DNA of 10,300 nucleotides, from contig JAQGPB010000186.1 in the NCBI GenBank assembly GCA_028293265.1, forward strand, positions 1 through 10,300, written 5' to 3'. Positions 1 to 6,015 of this stretch are shown piece after piece. Both the position numbers and the translations under genes were made by a program. Below the pieces are notes generated by a model, which was not told the origin of the DNA, did not search any database, and saw only the letters and a list, made by a program, of their open reading frames with translations. Source of the DNA: Pedosphaera sp. (GTDB lineage: Bacteria; Verrucomicrobiota; Verrucomicrobiae; Limisphaerales; Pedosphaeraceae). Within the stretch, counting starts at the first letter, position 1, and every line of letters begins with the position of its first letter.

Positions 1-387
1 CGTCCTGCGGCAAGATGGTTGCAACTAATTTCCATTGCTCGTCTGTCAAGTCCATCCATAACTACTTATACATCAATGGTTAAAGTACAAGTACTAAATT
101 GTACTATTTATGAGATGGGTTCTAATAAAACTTTTGAGAATTGTGTAATTCTAGGGCCTGCTGTTTTGTGCCCATCCGGTGATACCAGCATTGGCTTGTG
201 CGAATTTGACACATTTCAAGGTCCTGATTCGGTTCTCTTAGAAACCAAATCTCTTTGGATTATTGGCACTATTGGAGTTCGAAACTGCACGTTTTATCAA
301 TGCAAATTTACGGGCATAAGCTTTGCCGGACGTGCGGAGGTAATTAATAAAATACGCAGTTCTAAAAAAGACAACGATGAACCTTAA
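1..387 (+). CDS. Hypothetical protein, 5' end probably outside the window
   Basis: This frame is open from the left edge to a TAA at 385-387. A TTG at 19 and an ATG at 76 are possible internal starts, but neither has a ribosome binding site, so I treat the gene as 5'-partial. The C-terminal part has alternating polar and hydrophobic short strands with regularly placed Cys, Asn and Phe (FENCVILGPAVL, then GTIGVRNCTFYQCKFTGISFAG). This resembles a small right-handed beta-helix or pentapeptide-like protein. I remember hypothetical bacterial proteins with similar 'F.NC.I.GPAV...GAIGL.NC.F..C.F' spacing but no function is known to me. It is markedly more AT-rich than the genes to its right, which may reflect acquisition. 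Its stop overlaps the next small ORF by 11 bases, suggesting translational coupling. Function unknown. Confidence 0.55.
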   Translation, partial: RPAARWLQLISIARLSSPSITTYTSMVKVQVLNCTIYEMGSNKTFENCVILGPAVLCPSGDTSIGLCEFDTFQGPDSVLLETKSLWIIGTIGVRNCTFYQCKFTGISFAGRAEVINKIRSSKKDNDEP

Positions 388-556
388 ACAAGCCAAAGCA
401 AAAAATAAACTCGCGCAATTTATCAAGGAGCGGCAGAAGGAAAAACAGCCGCCCGGCAACAAGCGCAAGCTGGAACGCACCATCAAGGCTTTTGTTTTTG
501 AAAAAGAAGAAACCAGCTTCGGGAACATCTTAAGCGGATGCTTGCGATTGTTATAA
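377..556 (+). CDS. Small Lys-rich hypothetical protein with replaced C-terminus
   Basis: ATG at 377, 59 codons, TAA at 554-556. The start lies inside the 3' end of the preceding gene in another frame. The first ~38 residues are strongly basic and helical (MNLKQAKAKNKLAQFIKERQ, later NKRKLERTIKA) and look like a genuine small gene. From about codon 38 (near 488) the frame runs antisense through an IS1595-type transposase remnant, so the last ~20 residues are probably not original. The natural C-terminus appears to have been lost when the element arrived. A purine run (aaaaaag, 365-371) just upstream is the only possible ribosome binding site. No function is recognised. Whether it is still expressed is unknown. 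Confidence 0.4.
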   Translation: MNLKQAKAKNKLAQFIKERQKEKQPPGNKRKLERTIKAFVFEKEETSFGNILSGCLRLL

Positions 557-660
557 CGGAACTCGAATTCCTTCGCGTATTTCTCCATGTGCTTTTGGAA
601 GACGTGAACATGGGTGCTGCTGATGCTGGATTTAAGCAGCTTCCAATAGTTTTCCAGGCT
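487..660 (-). pseudogene. C-terminal remnant of an IS1595/ISXO2-type transposase
   Basis: Read on the minus strand this stretch encodes about 58 residues resembling the C-terminal end of DDE transposases of the IS1595 (ISXO2) family: an E-N-Y-W-K-L-L-K start, then STHVHVFQKHMEKYAKEF and FRYNNRKHPLKMFPKLVSSF. Family members typically have '(E)xFWxLLKRG...HHVSxKHLxRYxxEFxFRYNxR', where the Glu is the last residue of the DDE triad. No start codon and none of the upstream N-terminal or DDE core precede it. The frame runs in from the shadow of the neighbouring hydrolase gene. The 5' side ends exactly at a 16-bp direct repeat (656-671) and the 3' side runs into the small ORF at 377-556. It is a decayed insertion sequence fragment, unable to transpose. 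Confidence 0.7.
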
Positions 661-698
661 CGACGTTACACTTTCGGGCTGGAGGCTCGACGTTACAC
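656..698. repeat. Direct repeat of 16 bp, period 27
   Basis: The 16-mer aggctcgacgttacac occurs at 656-671 and again at 683-698, separated by 11 bases. The first copy abuts the transposase remnant and the second ends 3 bases before the stop codon (702-704, minus) of the hydrolase gene. It may be a dispersed intergenic repeat or a scar of the insertion event. No hairpin long enough for a terminator is seen here. Confidence 0.75.
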
Positions 699-701
699 CG
701 G

Positions 702-1484
702 TTAGAGCGGGATTTCCTGGTTGTCTTTGATGAAGGTGCAGGGGATGTTGGGGAGCATCTTCGCCGCGAGGCGCTGCGTTTTCTTCAAGTCTTCCCAATA
801 CGGCCGTGCGACGTGCATGAAGAGAATGCGCTTGATTTGACGTGACTGCAGGTAAAGGAACAAATCCTCGGCCTGGAAGTGTGCGAGTTCGCAAACGAGC
901 AGGTCGAGCGGTTTCCTCAGCAGCGGTTCCAGATCTTCCGGGCAGCCGATGTCCGCGCTGTGGCCGATGCGCAGCTTGCCGTGCTCGATCAGGAAGCAAT
1001 ACGCGGCGAAATCCTGCGGGTAGCGTTTTTGAAACGCGCGGCGCAATTGTTCCAGATGCGTCGAGGGATACGGTGTCACGCGCACATCGCCGGTCATGAC
1101 CGGTTTGCCGGTTTTCAGGGCTTCGAATTTCAACCGGAATTGCAGCAGTTCCTTGAAAATCAATCCCGCATTCAGGAGTTGCGCGAAGGGCTTGATGCCG
1201 TCCGCCGGCATGCTGACGGGCAGGTCTTTTTTCCGTTGCTCCAGCCAGAACCCTTGCATCAGCATGAAGAATCCCGCGATGTGGTCGGAGTGCAGATGCG
1301 AGATGAAAATGCGGTCAATGAGATCGTAGTCCAGACCGCTGGCCTTATAACTGCGGCTGATTGGTTCGCCGCAATCGAGCAGCAGCGACACATCTCCGAA
1401 GCGGTAGAGGAAAGCGGCGTGATTGCGGTCGGCGCAAGGCCAACCGTCGCCGACACCAAAAACTTTTAATGCAAATTTGCCCAT
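702..1484 (-). CDS. Metallo-beta-lactamase-fold hydrolase (RNase Z-like superfamily)
   Basis: 260 residues from the ATG at 1482-1484. The frame stays open further upstream, but the MBL fold starts right at this Met (MGKFALKVFGVGDGWPCADR), so I chose it. The zinc-binding signature HLHSDH is at residues 63-68. Other expected ligands follow in order: His143 (PSTH), Asp178 (HSADIG) and His224 (LFMHVARP). That is the full set for a dinuclear metal site. The first beta-strand/loop (GDVSLLLDCGEP) and the order of motifs resemble RNase Z, phosphodiesterase or coenzyme PQQ-type MBL proteins more than true beta-lactamases. There is no signal peptide, so it is probably cytoplasmic. Substrate cannot be predicted. 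It is a monocistronic gene, transcribed toward the IS remnant. No strong ribosome binding site is seen. Confidence 0.85.
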   Translation of the reverse strand: MGKFALKVFGVGDGWPCADRNHAAFLYRFGDVSLLLDCGEPISRSYKASGLDYDLIDRIFISHLHSDHIAGFFMLMQGFWLEQRKKDLPVSMPADGIKPFAQLLNAGLIFKELLQFRLKFEALKTGKPVMTGDVRVTPYPSTHLEQLRRAFQKRYPQDFAAYCFLIEHGKLRIGHSADIGCPEDLEPLLRKPLDLLVCELAHFQAEDLFLYLQSRQIKRILFMHVARPYWEDLKKTQRLAAKMLPNIPCTFIKDNQEIPL

Positions 1485-1654
1485 GCAGCGGCGTTCCAGA
1501 CCTTGCTCGGGCGCAAGGTAACCAGATTCCAAACATTGCGACAAGTAAAGTAGTGGGAGCAATTTTGATGCCGGGGAGATGCTGTTCAGCAGCTTTGAGA
1601 ACGGAAATTCCATACCAGTTTTCATCCGCATGAGAAGCAAGTGTGAGAAACGCC

Positions 1655-1708
1655 CGCCCTCACCCCGGCCCTCTCCCCCAGGAGAGGGTGAACGTAGCGG
1701 TCACGTTC
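1655..1708. repeat. REP-like palindromic repeat, copy 1
   Basis: A perfect 8-bp stem ccctctcc (1669-1676) / ggagaggg (1681-1688) with the loop ccca is preceded by cccgccctcaccccgg and followed by a second small inverted repeat GAACGT/ACGTTC (1690-1695, 1703-1708). The same core with near-identical flanks recurs at 4798-4831. Such CCCTCTCC/GGAGAGGG palindromes are widespread dispersed intergenic repeats in bacteria. A role in transcription termination or mRNA protection is possible but not shown. Confidence 0.75.
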
Positions 1709-1808
1709 TGCATATTTGCAAGTCGTGGTTGCAGACGCAGTTTCCGGTCCATCCGGATAAAAACAGGCATAAGTTCAGTCGAGTCGGCAATTATTAACAA
1801 AAGTAAAG

Positions 1809-1836
1809 TTGACTTTAGTTTTATATTTACTATTAT
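1809..1836 (+). promoter_or_regulatory. Putative sigma70-type promoter of the DUF2089 operon
   Basis: TTGACT (1809-1814) and TATTAT (1831-1836) are separated by 16 bases in an AT-rich stretch, and each matches the consensus hexamer at five of six positions. Transcription would start near 1843, giving a leader of about 20 bases before the ATG at 1863. The -35 element sits inside a short inverted repeat, AAAGT-TG-ACTTT (1806-1817), where a repressor could bind. This is a prediction from sequence only. Confidence 0.55.
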
Positions 1837-1862
1837 TGTTTCAGAGTTTGATTTTATTCAAT

Positions 1863-2168
1863 ATGGACGCGCCAAAAAGCAATCGTTGGGTGGATTTTCT
1901 GGAAGAGGAAGACTTGGCTTTCATCAAGCGGTTCATGCTTTTTTCCGGGTCGCTCAAGGAATTGGCGGCGGCTTACAACGTGACCTACCCCACCGTGCGG
2001 CTGCGGTTGGACCGCTTGATCGCGAAGATCACGGTTTTGGACAGCCAGAAGATTGAGGACGATTACGAGCGCCTCCTGCGGGCATTGTTCGCCGAGGGCA
2101 AGCTGGACGCGACGAGTTTCAAGCAACTGCTGCATACCTACCAACAACGAAAAAAGGGAACCCCATGA
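1863..2168 (+). CDS. DUF2089-type helix-turn-helix protein
   Basis: 101 residues from ATG 1863, which follows the putative promoter. The frame extends back to a TTG at 1809, but that lies in the -35 box and would add an unrelated hydrophobic stretch. The core (EEEDLAFIKRFMLFSGSLKE, then AYNVTYPTVRLRLDRLIAKI, residues ~14-56) matches the DUF2089 family signature in which a resolvase-like HTH (SLKELA..Y.VSYPTVR.RLDRLI) binds DNA. The residues after ~60 form a charged helix. Family members are thought to be small transcriptional regulators, often next to a membrane protein, and this one overlaps the downstream membrane-protein gene by ATGA. I infer that the pair works together, the membrane partner sensing or sequestering. 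Cognate targets are unknown. Confidence 0.75.
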   Translation: MDAPKSNRWVDFLEEEDLAFIKRFMLFSGSLKELAAAYNVTYPTVRLRLDRLIAKITVLDSQKIEDDYERLLRALFAEGKLDATSFKQLLHTYQQRKKGTP

Positions 2169-3049
2169 AAAGAATACTTGGCCTGACCGTACTCATGCTC
2201 ATCGCCCAGGCGGGCTGGAGCCAGGAGATGCTGGGCGAATATAAATGGCAGGAGCTCAAAGCCCTGCCGAAAGGCGCAACGCTCTCGGATGGCGGCGGGG
2301 TGTTGAGGATCGAGAACACGAATGACGCGTCGTTGCAGGTAAATTTGTTGACGATAGAACATCCAAAAGTCACCGCGCAAGTTTATGAATTGACGGGCAA
2401 GATCATGTACGAGGCCGTCCAAGGGGATGGCTTTCTGGAGATGTGGAATTATTTTCCGCCGGTCAAACCGGGTTTGCCAGAAGGGGAATATTTTTCCCGG
2501 ACGATGGACGACCGGGGCCCGATGGGAAAAATCAGCGGCACATCCGGGTGGCGCGGGTTCGTGCTGCCGTTTGACCGGACAGGGGTGACCGCACCGCCAA
2601 CGCGGTTGCAGGTGAATCTCGTGCTCAAAGGGCGCGGCACGGTGTATCTCGGGCCAGTCAAGCTATTGGGATTGCCGAAAGCGAAGTCCGCCACCGTCCT
2701 GTTTTACCCGAACGCCTGGTGGTCTGCGCCGATGACAGGAATTTTGTTTGGCTGGGGCGGCGCGGTGATTGGCTGTCTGGGAGGGTTGTGCGGTTGGCTG
2801 GGCGGGAAGGGCAAAGCGCGCGGTTTTGTTCTTGCCGTGCTCAGCCTGCTATCGGGCCTGGGTGTGGTACTGGGCATCGGCGGTCTGGTGGCGGTGGCCT
2901 TGGGCCAACCCTTCTTCATCTGGTTGCCAATGCTCGGCACGGCGGTGATCTTGGTGGCGGTCTGCCCGATTAATCTGCGAGTATTGCGGCGGAGATATGA
3001 GGAAATCGAATTGCGCCGCATGGCTTCGCTCGATGCGTCGGGGGCGTGA
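2165..3049 (+). CDS. Secreted-domain membrane protein with three C-terminal TM helices
   Basis: 294 residues. ATG overlaps the preceding stop (ATGA), with agggaa at 2155-2160 as ribosome binding site. Residues 1-19 are a signal peptide (MKRILGLTVLMLIAQAGWS). Residues ~20-180 are a beta-rich extracytoplasmic domain with alternating strands ('VLRIENTNDASLQVN', 'GWRGFVLPFD', 'LQVNLVLKGRGTVYLGPVKL') resembling a jelly-roll carbohydrate-binding-like module. That similarity is by pattern only. Three hydrophobic helices follow at about 188-212, 220-247 and 250-270, and then a basic cytoplasmic tail (LRVLRRRYEEIELRR). I do not recognise a named family. Operon context with a DUF2089 regulator suggests a sensor or anti-regulator partner, as inference. 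No catalytic motif is visible. Confidence 0.75.
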   Translation: MKRILGLTVLMLIAQAGWSQEMLGEYKWQELKALPKGATLSDGGGVLRIENTNDASLQVNLLTIEHPKVTAQVYELTGKIMYEAVQGDGFLEMWNYFPPVKPGLPEGEYFSRTMDDRGPMGKISGTSGWRGFVLPFDRTGVTAPPTRLQVNLVLKGRGTVYLGPVKLLGLPKAKSATVLFYPNAWWSAPMTGILFGWGGAVIGCLGGLCGWLGGKGKARGFVLAVLSLLSGLGVVLGIGGLVAVALGQPFFIWLPMLGTAVILVAVCPINLRVLRRRYEEIELRRMASLDASGA

Positions 3050-3053
3050 GAGA

Positions 3054-3118
3054 AGAGAAGCTCCAAGCACCAACCTCCAAGCTCCAGAGAAATCCCAAGC
3101 ATCAAATTCCAATCAGCG
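3054..3118. repeat. Degenerate short-unit repeat (CCAAGC/CCAACC family)
   Basis: Between the convergent membrane-protein and folA genes lies a run of related 6-8 base units: ctccaag, caccaac, ctccaag, ctccag, cccaagc, atcaaat, tccaatc. Similar low-complexity 'CCAAGC' units occur in the inverted repeat at 7241-7364. It looks like an intergenic repeat family rather than coding sequence. No terminator-like stem is seen. Confidence 0.5.
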
Positions 3119-3139
3119 GCGAGCGCGATTGCAGCTTTC

Positions 3140-3619
3140 TTATTTCCGCAACCGTTGATTCCGATAATGCACGATTTTGAACTCCGGGCAGTCCATGATT
3201 TCCTCGACCGGCTCAAATTGGTTTTCAAAGGGCGGGAAGAAGGTGTCGCCGGGGACGGTGCGCTTGACGAGGGTGAGGAAGAGGTCGGAGCAGAGGGGCA
3301 GGGCTTGTTCGTAAAGCTGCGCGCCGCCGCAGATGAAAATCTCGCGTTCTTCCCAGGTGAGATCAATTTCAGCGAGAGACGAAATGGTTCGCACGTCCGG
3401 ATGATGAAATGGTCCGCGGGTAAGGACGATGGTTTCGCGGTTGGGGAGCGGCTTGCCGATGGATTCAAAGGTTTTGCGGCCCATGACGACCACCTGGCCG
3501 GTGGTCATTTTTTTGAACCATTTGAAATCCTCCGGCAGATGCCAGGGGATTTTGTTCGCCTGGCCGATCACACGATTTTCGGACATGGCGGCGATGGCTT
3601 TGAAGTGGCGGGTGCTCAT
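3140..3619 (-). CDS. folA: Dihydrofolate reductase
   Basis: 159 residues, the standard length for a chromosomal type I DHFR. It makes tetrahydrofolate from dihydrofolate with NADPH for thymidylate, purine and Met synthesis in the cytoplasm. The start is the ATG at 3617-3619. Upstream codons stay open but carry no family residues. Visible motifs: AIAAMSENRVIG (9-19), the substrate-binding IPWHLPEDFKWF (24-35) with the catalytic acidic residue Asp31, the NADPH-site VVVMGRKTFESIG (43-55), PLPNRETIVLTR (58-69), and ICGGAQLYEQAL (96-107). All core residues are present, so it should be active. No thyA neighbour is present in the window. No good ribosome binding site is visible, a stretch of seven A's preceding the ATG. 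Confidence 0.95.
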   Translation of the reverse strand: MSTRHFKAIAAMSENRVIGQANKIPWHLPEDFKWFKKMTTGQVVVMGRKTFESIGKPLPNRETIVLTRGPFHHPDVRTISSLAEIDLTWEEREIFICGGAQLYEQALPLCSDLFLTLVKRTVPGDTFFPPFENQFEPVEEIMDCPEFKIVHYRNQRLRK

Positions 3620-3842
3620 TTTTTTGATGCCCGCACAAATTCGCGGGATGGAGTGATGGAGTATTGGAGTCCTGGGCAATGTGCGCCTTCACCGCCGACG
3701 TGCATGGCGACTTTCAAGCTGGGGAAGAGAACTTGGGCAGCTTGGTTGCAGTCACCCGCAAGACACGTCCAGCCTAAATCAGAGATGCTCGCATGGCTCG
3801 CCTCGCTTCGCTCGAAAGTGTTTAATTGAATTGAACAGAAAA

Positions 3843-3880
3843 CCCAGGGTAGGCCCTCTCGGAATCGGGCCAACCCTGGG
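3843..3880. repeat. Long intergenic palindrome (cccagggt...accctggg)
   Basis: The left arm 3843-3856 (cccagggtaggccc) pairs with the right arm 3867-3880 (gggccaaccctggg), with one A-A mismatch, around a 10-base loop. The sequence type ('CCCAGGGT...ACCCTGGGCT' next to 'ACCCCGTTGGGGT') is one I associate with a dispersed repeat family in Verrucomicrobia and Planctomycetes genomes, possibly REP-like. It sits downstream of the deoC-like gene, where its transcript would fold and could act as a terminator or mRNA-stabilising hairpin. Confidence 0.75.
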
Positions 3881-3890
3881 CTAAGTGATG

Positions 3891-3909
3891 AAACCCCGTT
3901 GGGGGTTTT
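3891..3909. terminator. Hairpin aaacccc/ggggttt
   Basis: A 7-bp perfect stem, aaacccc (3891-3897) with ggggttt (3902-3908), and a GTTG loop. On the plus strand the right arm ends in TTTT (3906-3909). On the minus strand, the direction of the deoC-like gene that ends at 3942, the stem is followed by weak T content (tttcatc). It may be an intrinsic terminator, or simply the second half of the adjacent repeat element. Confidence 0.45.
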
Positions 3910-3941
3910 AGATAGAGCCGTAGCTGTTAAATTTGAGATGA

Positions 3942-4586
3942 TCATGTCGCCAGGGTTCCCGCCAAAATTCCAATGCGCGTCGCGCCGGCTTCGATCAGTT
4001 TTTGCGCGGTTTGAAGGTCGCGGATTTGGCCGGCGGCTTTGACGCCGAATTGGTCGCCGACGGTTTCGCGCAGCAATTTTATTTCTTCCAACGTCACCGC
4101 GGGCGAATGGAAGTCGGTTGCGGTGGCCACGAAGTGGATGCCTGAATCGAGGGCCAACTGGCAGGCGAGGATTTTTTCGTCGCGGGTCAGGAGATGGGTT
4201 TCGAGCACGGCCTTGACGATGCGTTCGTCGGCGGCTTCGGCGATGTCGCGCATCTCGCGGAGGACGAACTGGCGGTCGCCGTCTTTGAGGCGGCCCAGGT
4301 TGATGACGAAATCAATCTCATGCGCGCCGGAATCCACGGCGACTTCGGTTTCGTAGCGCTTCACGTCGGTGTCTTGCGCGCCGAAGGGAAAGCCCACAAG
4401 CGCGACCACCTGGACGTCGCTTTCTTCCAGCAGCGTGCGGGCCAGTTCGACGCGCGAGCCGTTTACGCAGACGGTGTGGAAATTTTTCTCGCGGGCTTCG
4501 GCGCAAAGTTTTTCGATGTCGGGGCGCGTGGCGTCTGGCGCGAAGAGGGTGTAGTCGGTGAGGGAAGCGATGGAAGTGTCGGGCAT
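3942..4586 (-). CDS. DeoC-family protein lacking the Schiff-base lysine
   Basis: 214 residues from ATG 4584-4586, a usual length for deoxyribose-phosphate aldolase. Canonical DERA splits deoxyribose-5-phosphate into glyceraldehyde-3-phosphate and acetaldehyde. TIM-barrel landmarks fit the family: FHTVCVNGSRVELA (36-49), VVALVGFPFGAQDTDVKRYE (60-79), EIDFVINLGRLKDGD (90-104, with the relay Asp92), VKAVLETHLLT (124-134) and FGVKAAGQIR (180-189, with the relay Lys183). However, the strand that normally reads FVKTSTGFG reads FVATATDFH (152-160), putting Ala154 where the lysine should form the Schiff base (codon gcc, 4125-4127). The phosphate loops also differ: GFG to DFH, SGG to AGQ, and GTS(S/A)G to GILAG. 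I therefore expect no ordinary DERA activity. No gene symbol is given because the activity is doubtful. No strong ribosome binding site is seen. Confidence 0.85.
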   Translation of the reverse strand: MPDTSIASLTDYTLFAPDATRPDIEKLCAEAREKNFHTVCVNGSRVELARTLLEESDVQVVALVGFPFGAQDTDVKRYETEVAVDSGAHEIDFVINLGRLKDGDRQFVLREMRDIAEAADERIVKAVLETHLLTRDEKILACQLALDSGIHFVATATDFHSPAVTLEEIKLLRETVGDQFGVKAAGQIRDLQTAQKLIEAGATRIGILAGTLAT

Positions 4587-4696
4587 ATCAGATTTAACCC
4601 GCCCTCCCCATGAACCTCGGAGGTGGCGTAAGTTCGAAATGATTGAAACTACGAGGATTATGTGTCGTGGTGCGCAGAGAGTCGCCCCTCTCCCCG

Positions 4697-4731
4697 TCCC
4701 TCTCCCCACTCCTGCGTCGTGGGGCGAGGGA
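4697..4731. repeat. Hairpin tccctctcccca/tggggcgaggga, REP-like variant
   Basis: The 12-bp arms 4697-4708 and 4720-4731 pair with a single T-C mismatch around an 11-base loop. The C-rich arm resembles the core of the palindromes at 1669 and 4803 but with a longer loop, so it may be a second member of that repeat family. It lies between mdh and the deoC-like gene. Confidence 0.65.
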
Positions 4732-4797
4732 GAAGACGTTGAGCTTCGGATGGTTCATGGGTTCAAGGCGCGAATCGTGCGTTCGGGGAATTCTCAT

Positions 4798-4831
4798 CCC
4801 GGCCCTCTCCCCAGGAGAGGGGGAACGTGGC
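4798..4831. repeat. REP-like palindromic repeat, copy 2
   Basis: The stem ccctctcc (4803-4810) / ggagaggg (4814-4821) with loop cca is nearly identical to copy 1 at 1655-1708, including the flanking cccgg before and gaacgt(g/a)gcgg after. Two copies in 10 kb show a dispersed family in this genome. Confidence 0.75.
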
Positions 4832-4893
4832 GGACGCGTTTAGTCAATTTAATATCGTAGTTGCAACCTCCAATGTCTCGAACGGAGCAGTTA

Positions 4894-4913
4894 GAGACTC
4901 CTCACGTCGTCTC
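4894..4913. repeat. Short inverted repeat GAGAC/GTCTC
   Basis: gagac (4894-4898) and gtctc (4909-4913) flank tcctcacgtc. The wording 'ttagagactcctcacgtcgt' is one I associate with another recurring intergenic repeat of Verrucomicrobia. It sits just downstream of mdh and could take part in 3' end formation. Weak evidence. Confidence 0.35.
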
Positions 4914-4940
4914 CTACAGATTGAAGCATGTTCAAGTTTG

Positions 4941-5933
4941 TCATTTTGGGAGGAGGTCGGCGACGAGGGATTTTTCTTCCTTCAACTCGGCGACGGTGGC
5001 GTCAATCTTTGTGCGGCTGAAAGCATCCACGGGGAGGCCTTGGACGATTTCGAGTTTCTGGCCGTTGCTGCGAACGGGGAAGGAGCAGATCAAGCCCTTT
5101 TCGATTCCGTAGCTGCCGTCGGAATGGAGGCAGACGCTGTGCCAATCGCCAGGGGTGGTCGGGGTGGCGATGGAGGCGACGCTGTCCACGACGGCATTGG
5201 CGGCGCTGGCGGCGCTACTCAGGCCGCGGGCCTTGATGATGGCGGCGCCGCGTTGCTGCACGGCGGTGATGAAGTCGCCCTTGAGCCAGGCTTCGTCCTG
5301 GATGACTTCAGTCGTGGGCTTGCCGCCGATCTTGGCGTGGGTGAAGTCGGGATATTGGGTCGCGGAATGATTGCCCCAGATGCCCACGTTGGTCACGGCG
5401 GTGACGTCCACGCCGGCCTTTTTCGCGAGCTGGGATTTGGCGCGGTTTTCGTCGAGGCGCGTCATGGCGAACCAGCGGTCGCGGGCGATGTCCGGGGCGT
5501 TGTTCATGGCGATGAGGCAATTGGTGTTGCACGGATTACCGACGACGTGGATGCGGACGTCGCTGGCAGCATTTTTCTGGATGGCCTGACCCTGGCCGAT
5601 GAAAATCTTGCCATTGATGCCGAGGAGGTCCTTGCGCTCCATTCCCTGCTTGCGCGGGACGCTGCCGACGAGCAAGGCCCAGTTCACGCCGCGAAAACCT
5701 TCGTCGAGGTTCGCGGTTGGGACGATGCCCTTGAGCAGCGGGAAGGCGCAATCATCGAGTTCCATGACCACGCCGTTGAGGGCGGGCAGGGCGGATTCGA
5801 TTTCAATCAAATGAAGGATGACCGGCTGGTTCGGGCCGAACATGGCGCCGGATGCGATGCGGAACAGGAGCGAGTAACCGATCTGGCCGGCAGCGCCGGT
5901 GACCGCGACACGAATGGGAGAAGGAGTATTCAT
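4941..5933 (-). CDS. mdh: Malate dehydrogenase
   Basis: 330 residues. It oxidises malate to oxaloacetate with NAD(P) in the TCA cycle in the cytoplasm. The length and the long N-terminal segment fit the cytosolic/NADP-like MDH clade (type 2) rather than the short lactate-dehydrogenase-like type. Visible motifs: the Rossmann loop [12 protein letters not shown] (11-22), the mobile active-site loop [16 protein letters not shown] (89-104) with substrate Arg94 and Arg100, the [10 protein letters not shown] strand (130-139), the proton relay Asp161 in LDENR with Arg164, and the catalytic His189 in GIWGNHS. All catalytic residues are intact. The start is ATG 5931-5933, as nothing upstream in frame fits the family. 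A TTGCAG-17-CATAAT promoter is placed upstream. It is apparently transcribed singly, with repeats on both sides. Confidence 0.95.
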   Translation of the reverse strand: MNTPSPIRVAVTGAAGQIGYSLLFRIASGAMFGPNQPVILHLIEIESALPALNGVVMELDDCAFPLLKGIVPTANLDEGFRGVNWALLVGSVPRKQGMERKDLLGINGKIFIGQGQAIQKNAASDVRIHVVGNPCNTNCLIAMNNAPDIARDRWFAMTRLDENRAKSQLAKKAGVDVTAVTNVGIWGNHSATQYPDFTHAKIGGKPTTEVIQDEAWLKGDFITAVQQRGAAIIKARGLSSAASAANAVVDSVASIATPTTPGDWHSVCLHSDGSYGIEKGLICSFPVRSNGQKLEIVQGLPVDAFSRTKIDATVAELKEEKSLVADLLPK

Positions 5934-5953
5934 TTGTCTTAAGTTTGTCCCTG

Positions 5954-5982
5954 ATTATGGAATGAGATTAGGTGAACTGCAA
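5954..5982 (-). promoter_or_regulatory. Putative mdh promoter
   Basis: On the minus strand TTGCAG (5977-5982) and CATAAT (5954-5959, five of six matches to TATAAT) are separated by exactly 17 bases. The start would be near 5947, giving a short leader of about 14 bases before the mdh ATG. The -35 is weak, so this is tentative. Confidence 0.45.
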
Positions 5983-6015
5983 GAATTCAGTGAGGGGGTG
6001 GGTTTCGGATTCTGA

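Larger units (their letters stand above)
1485..1862. other. Divergent intergenic region between the hydrolase and DUF2089 genes
   Basis: This 378-bp spacer separates two divergent genes. It holds a REP-like hairpin (1669-1688), a small inverted repeat GAACGT-7-ACGTTC (1690-1708) and an AT-rich stretch from about 1755 with a sigma70-like promoter for the rightward operon. No further gene is supported. The hydrolase frame remains open through 1640 but shows no family features there. Confidence 0.6.
3620..3941. other. Intergenic region between deoC-like gene and folA
   Basis: No gene is supported in these 322 bases. The folA-proximal part has short ATGGAGT/ATTGGAGT units (3652-3669, ggagtgatggagtattgg). 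The middle is unremarkable. The distal part holds the two hairpins listed separately (3843-3908). Short ORFs here are low quality and cross the hairpins. Confidence 0.5.
4587..4940. other. Repeat-rich spacer between mdh and the deoC-like gene
   Basis: These 354 bases hold no supported gene. They contain a 12-bp hairpin (4697-4731), a REP-like palindrome (4803-4821) and a short GAGAC/GTCTC repeat (4894-4913). Small ORFs here cross the hairpins and have no family features. The leader of the deoC-like gene (just right of 4586) has a purine-rich ggggaggg about 20 bases upstream of its ATG, too far to be a good ribosome binding site. Confidence 0.5.

Noticed and set aside
238..999. Long minus-strand reading frame covering the transposase remnant
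   Set aside because: It is a chimera: the first ~100 residues are an out-of-frame shadow of the hydrolase gene and the last ~80 a shadow of the left-edge genes. Only the middle part (487-660) resembles a transposase.
2704..3468. 254-residue minus-strand frame spanning the membrane-protein end and folA
   Set aside because: It is a shadow of two real genes and crosses the intergenic repeat. Ser/Pro/Arg-rich composition, no motifs.
4827..5942. 371-residue plus-strand frame opposite mdh
   Set aside because: It is the antisense of a complete malate dehydrogenase, and its acidic Gly/Asp/Ala-rich composition is typical of an antisense shadow in GC-rich DNA.
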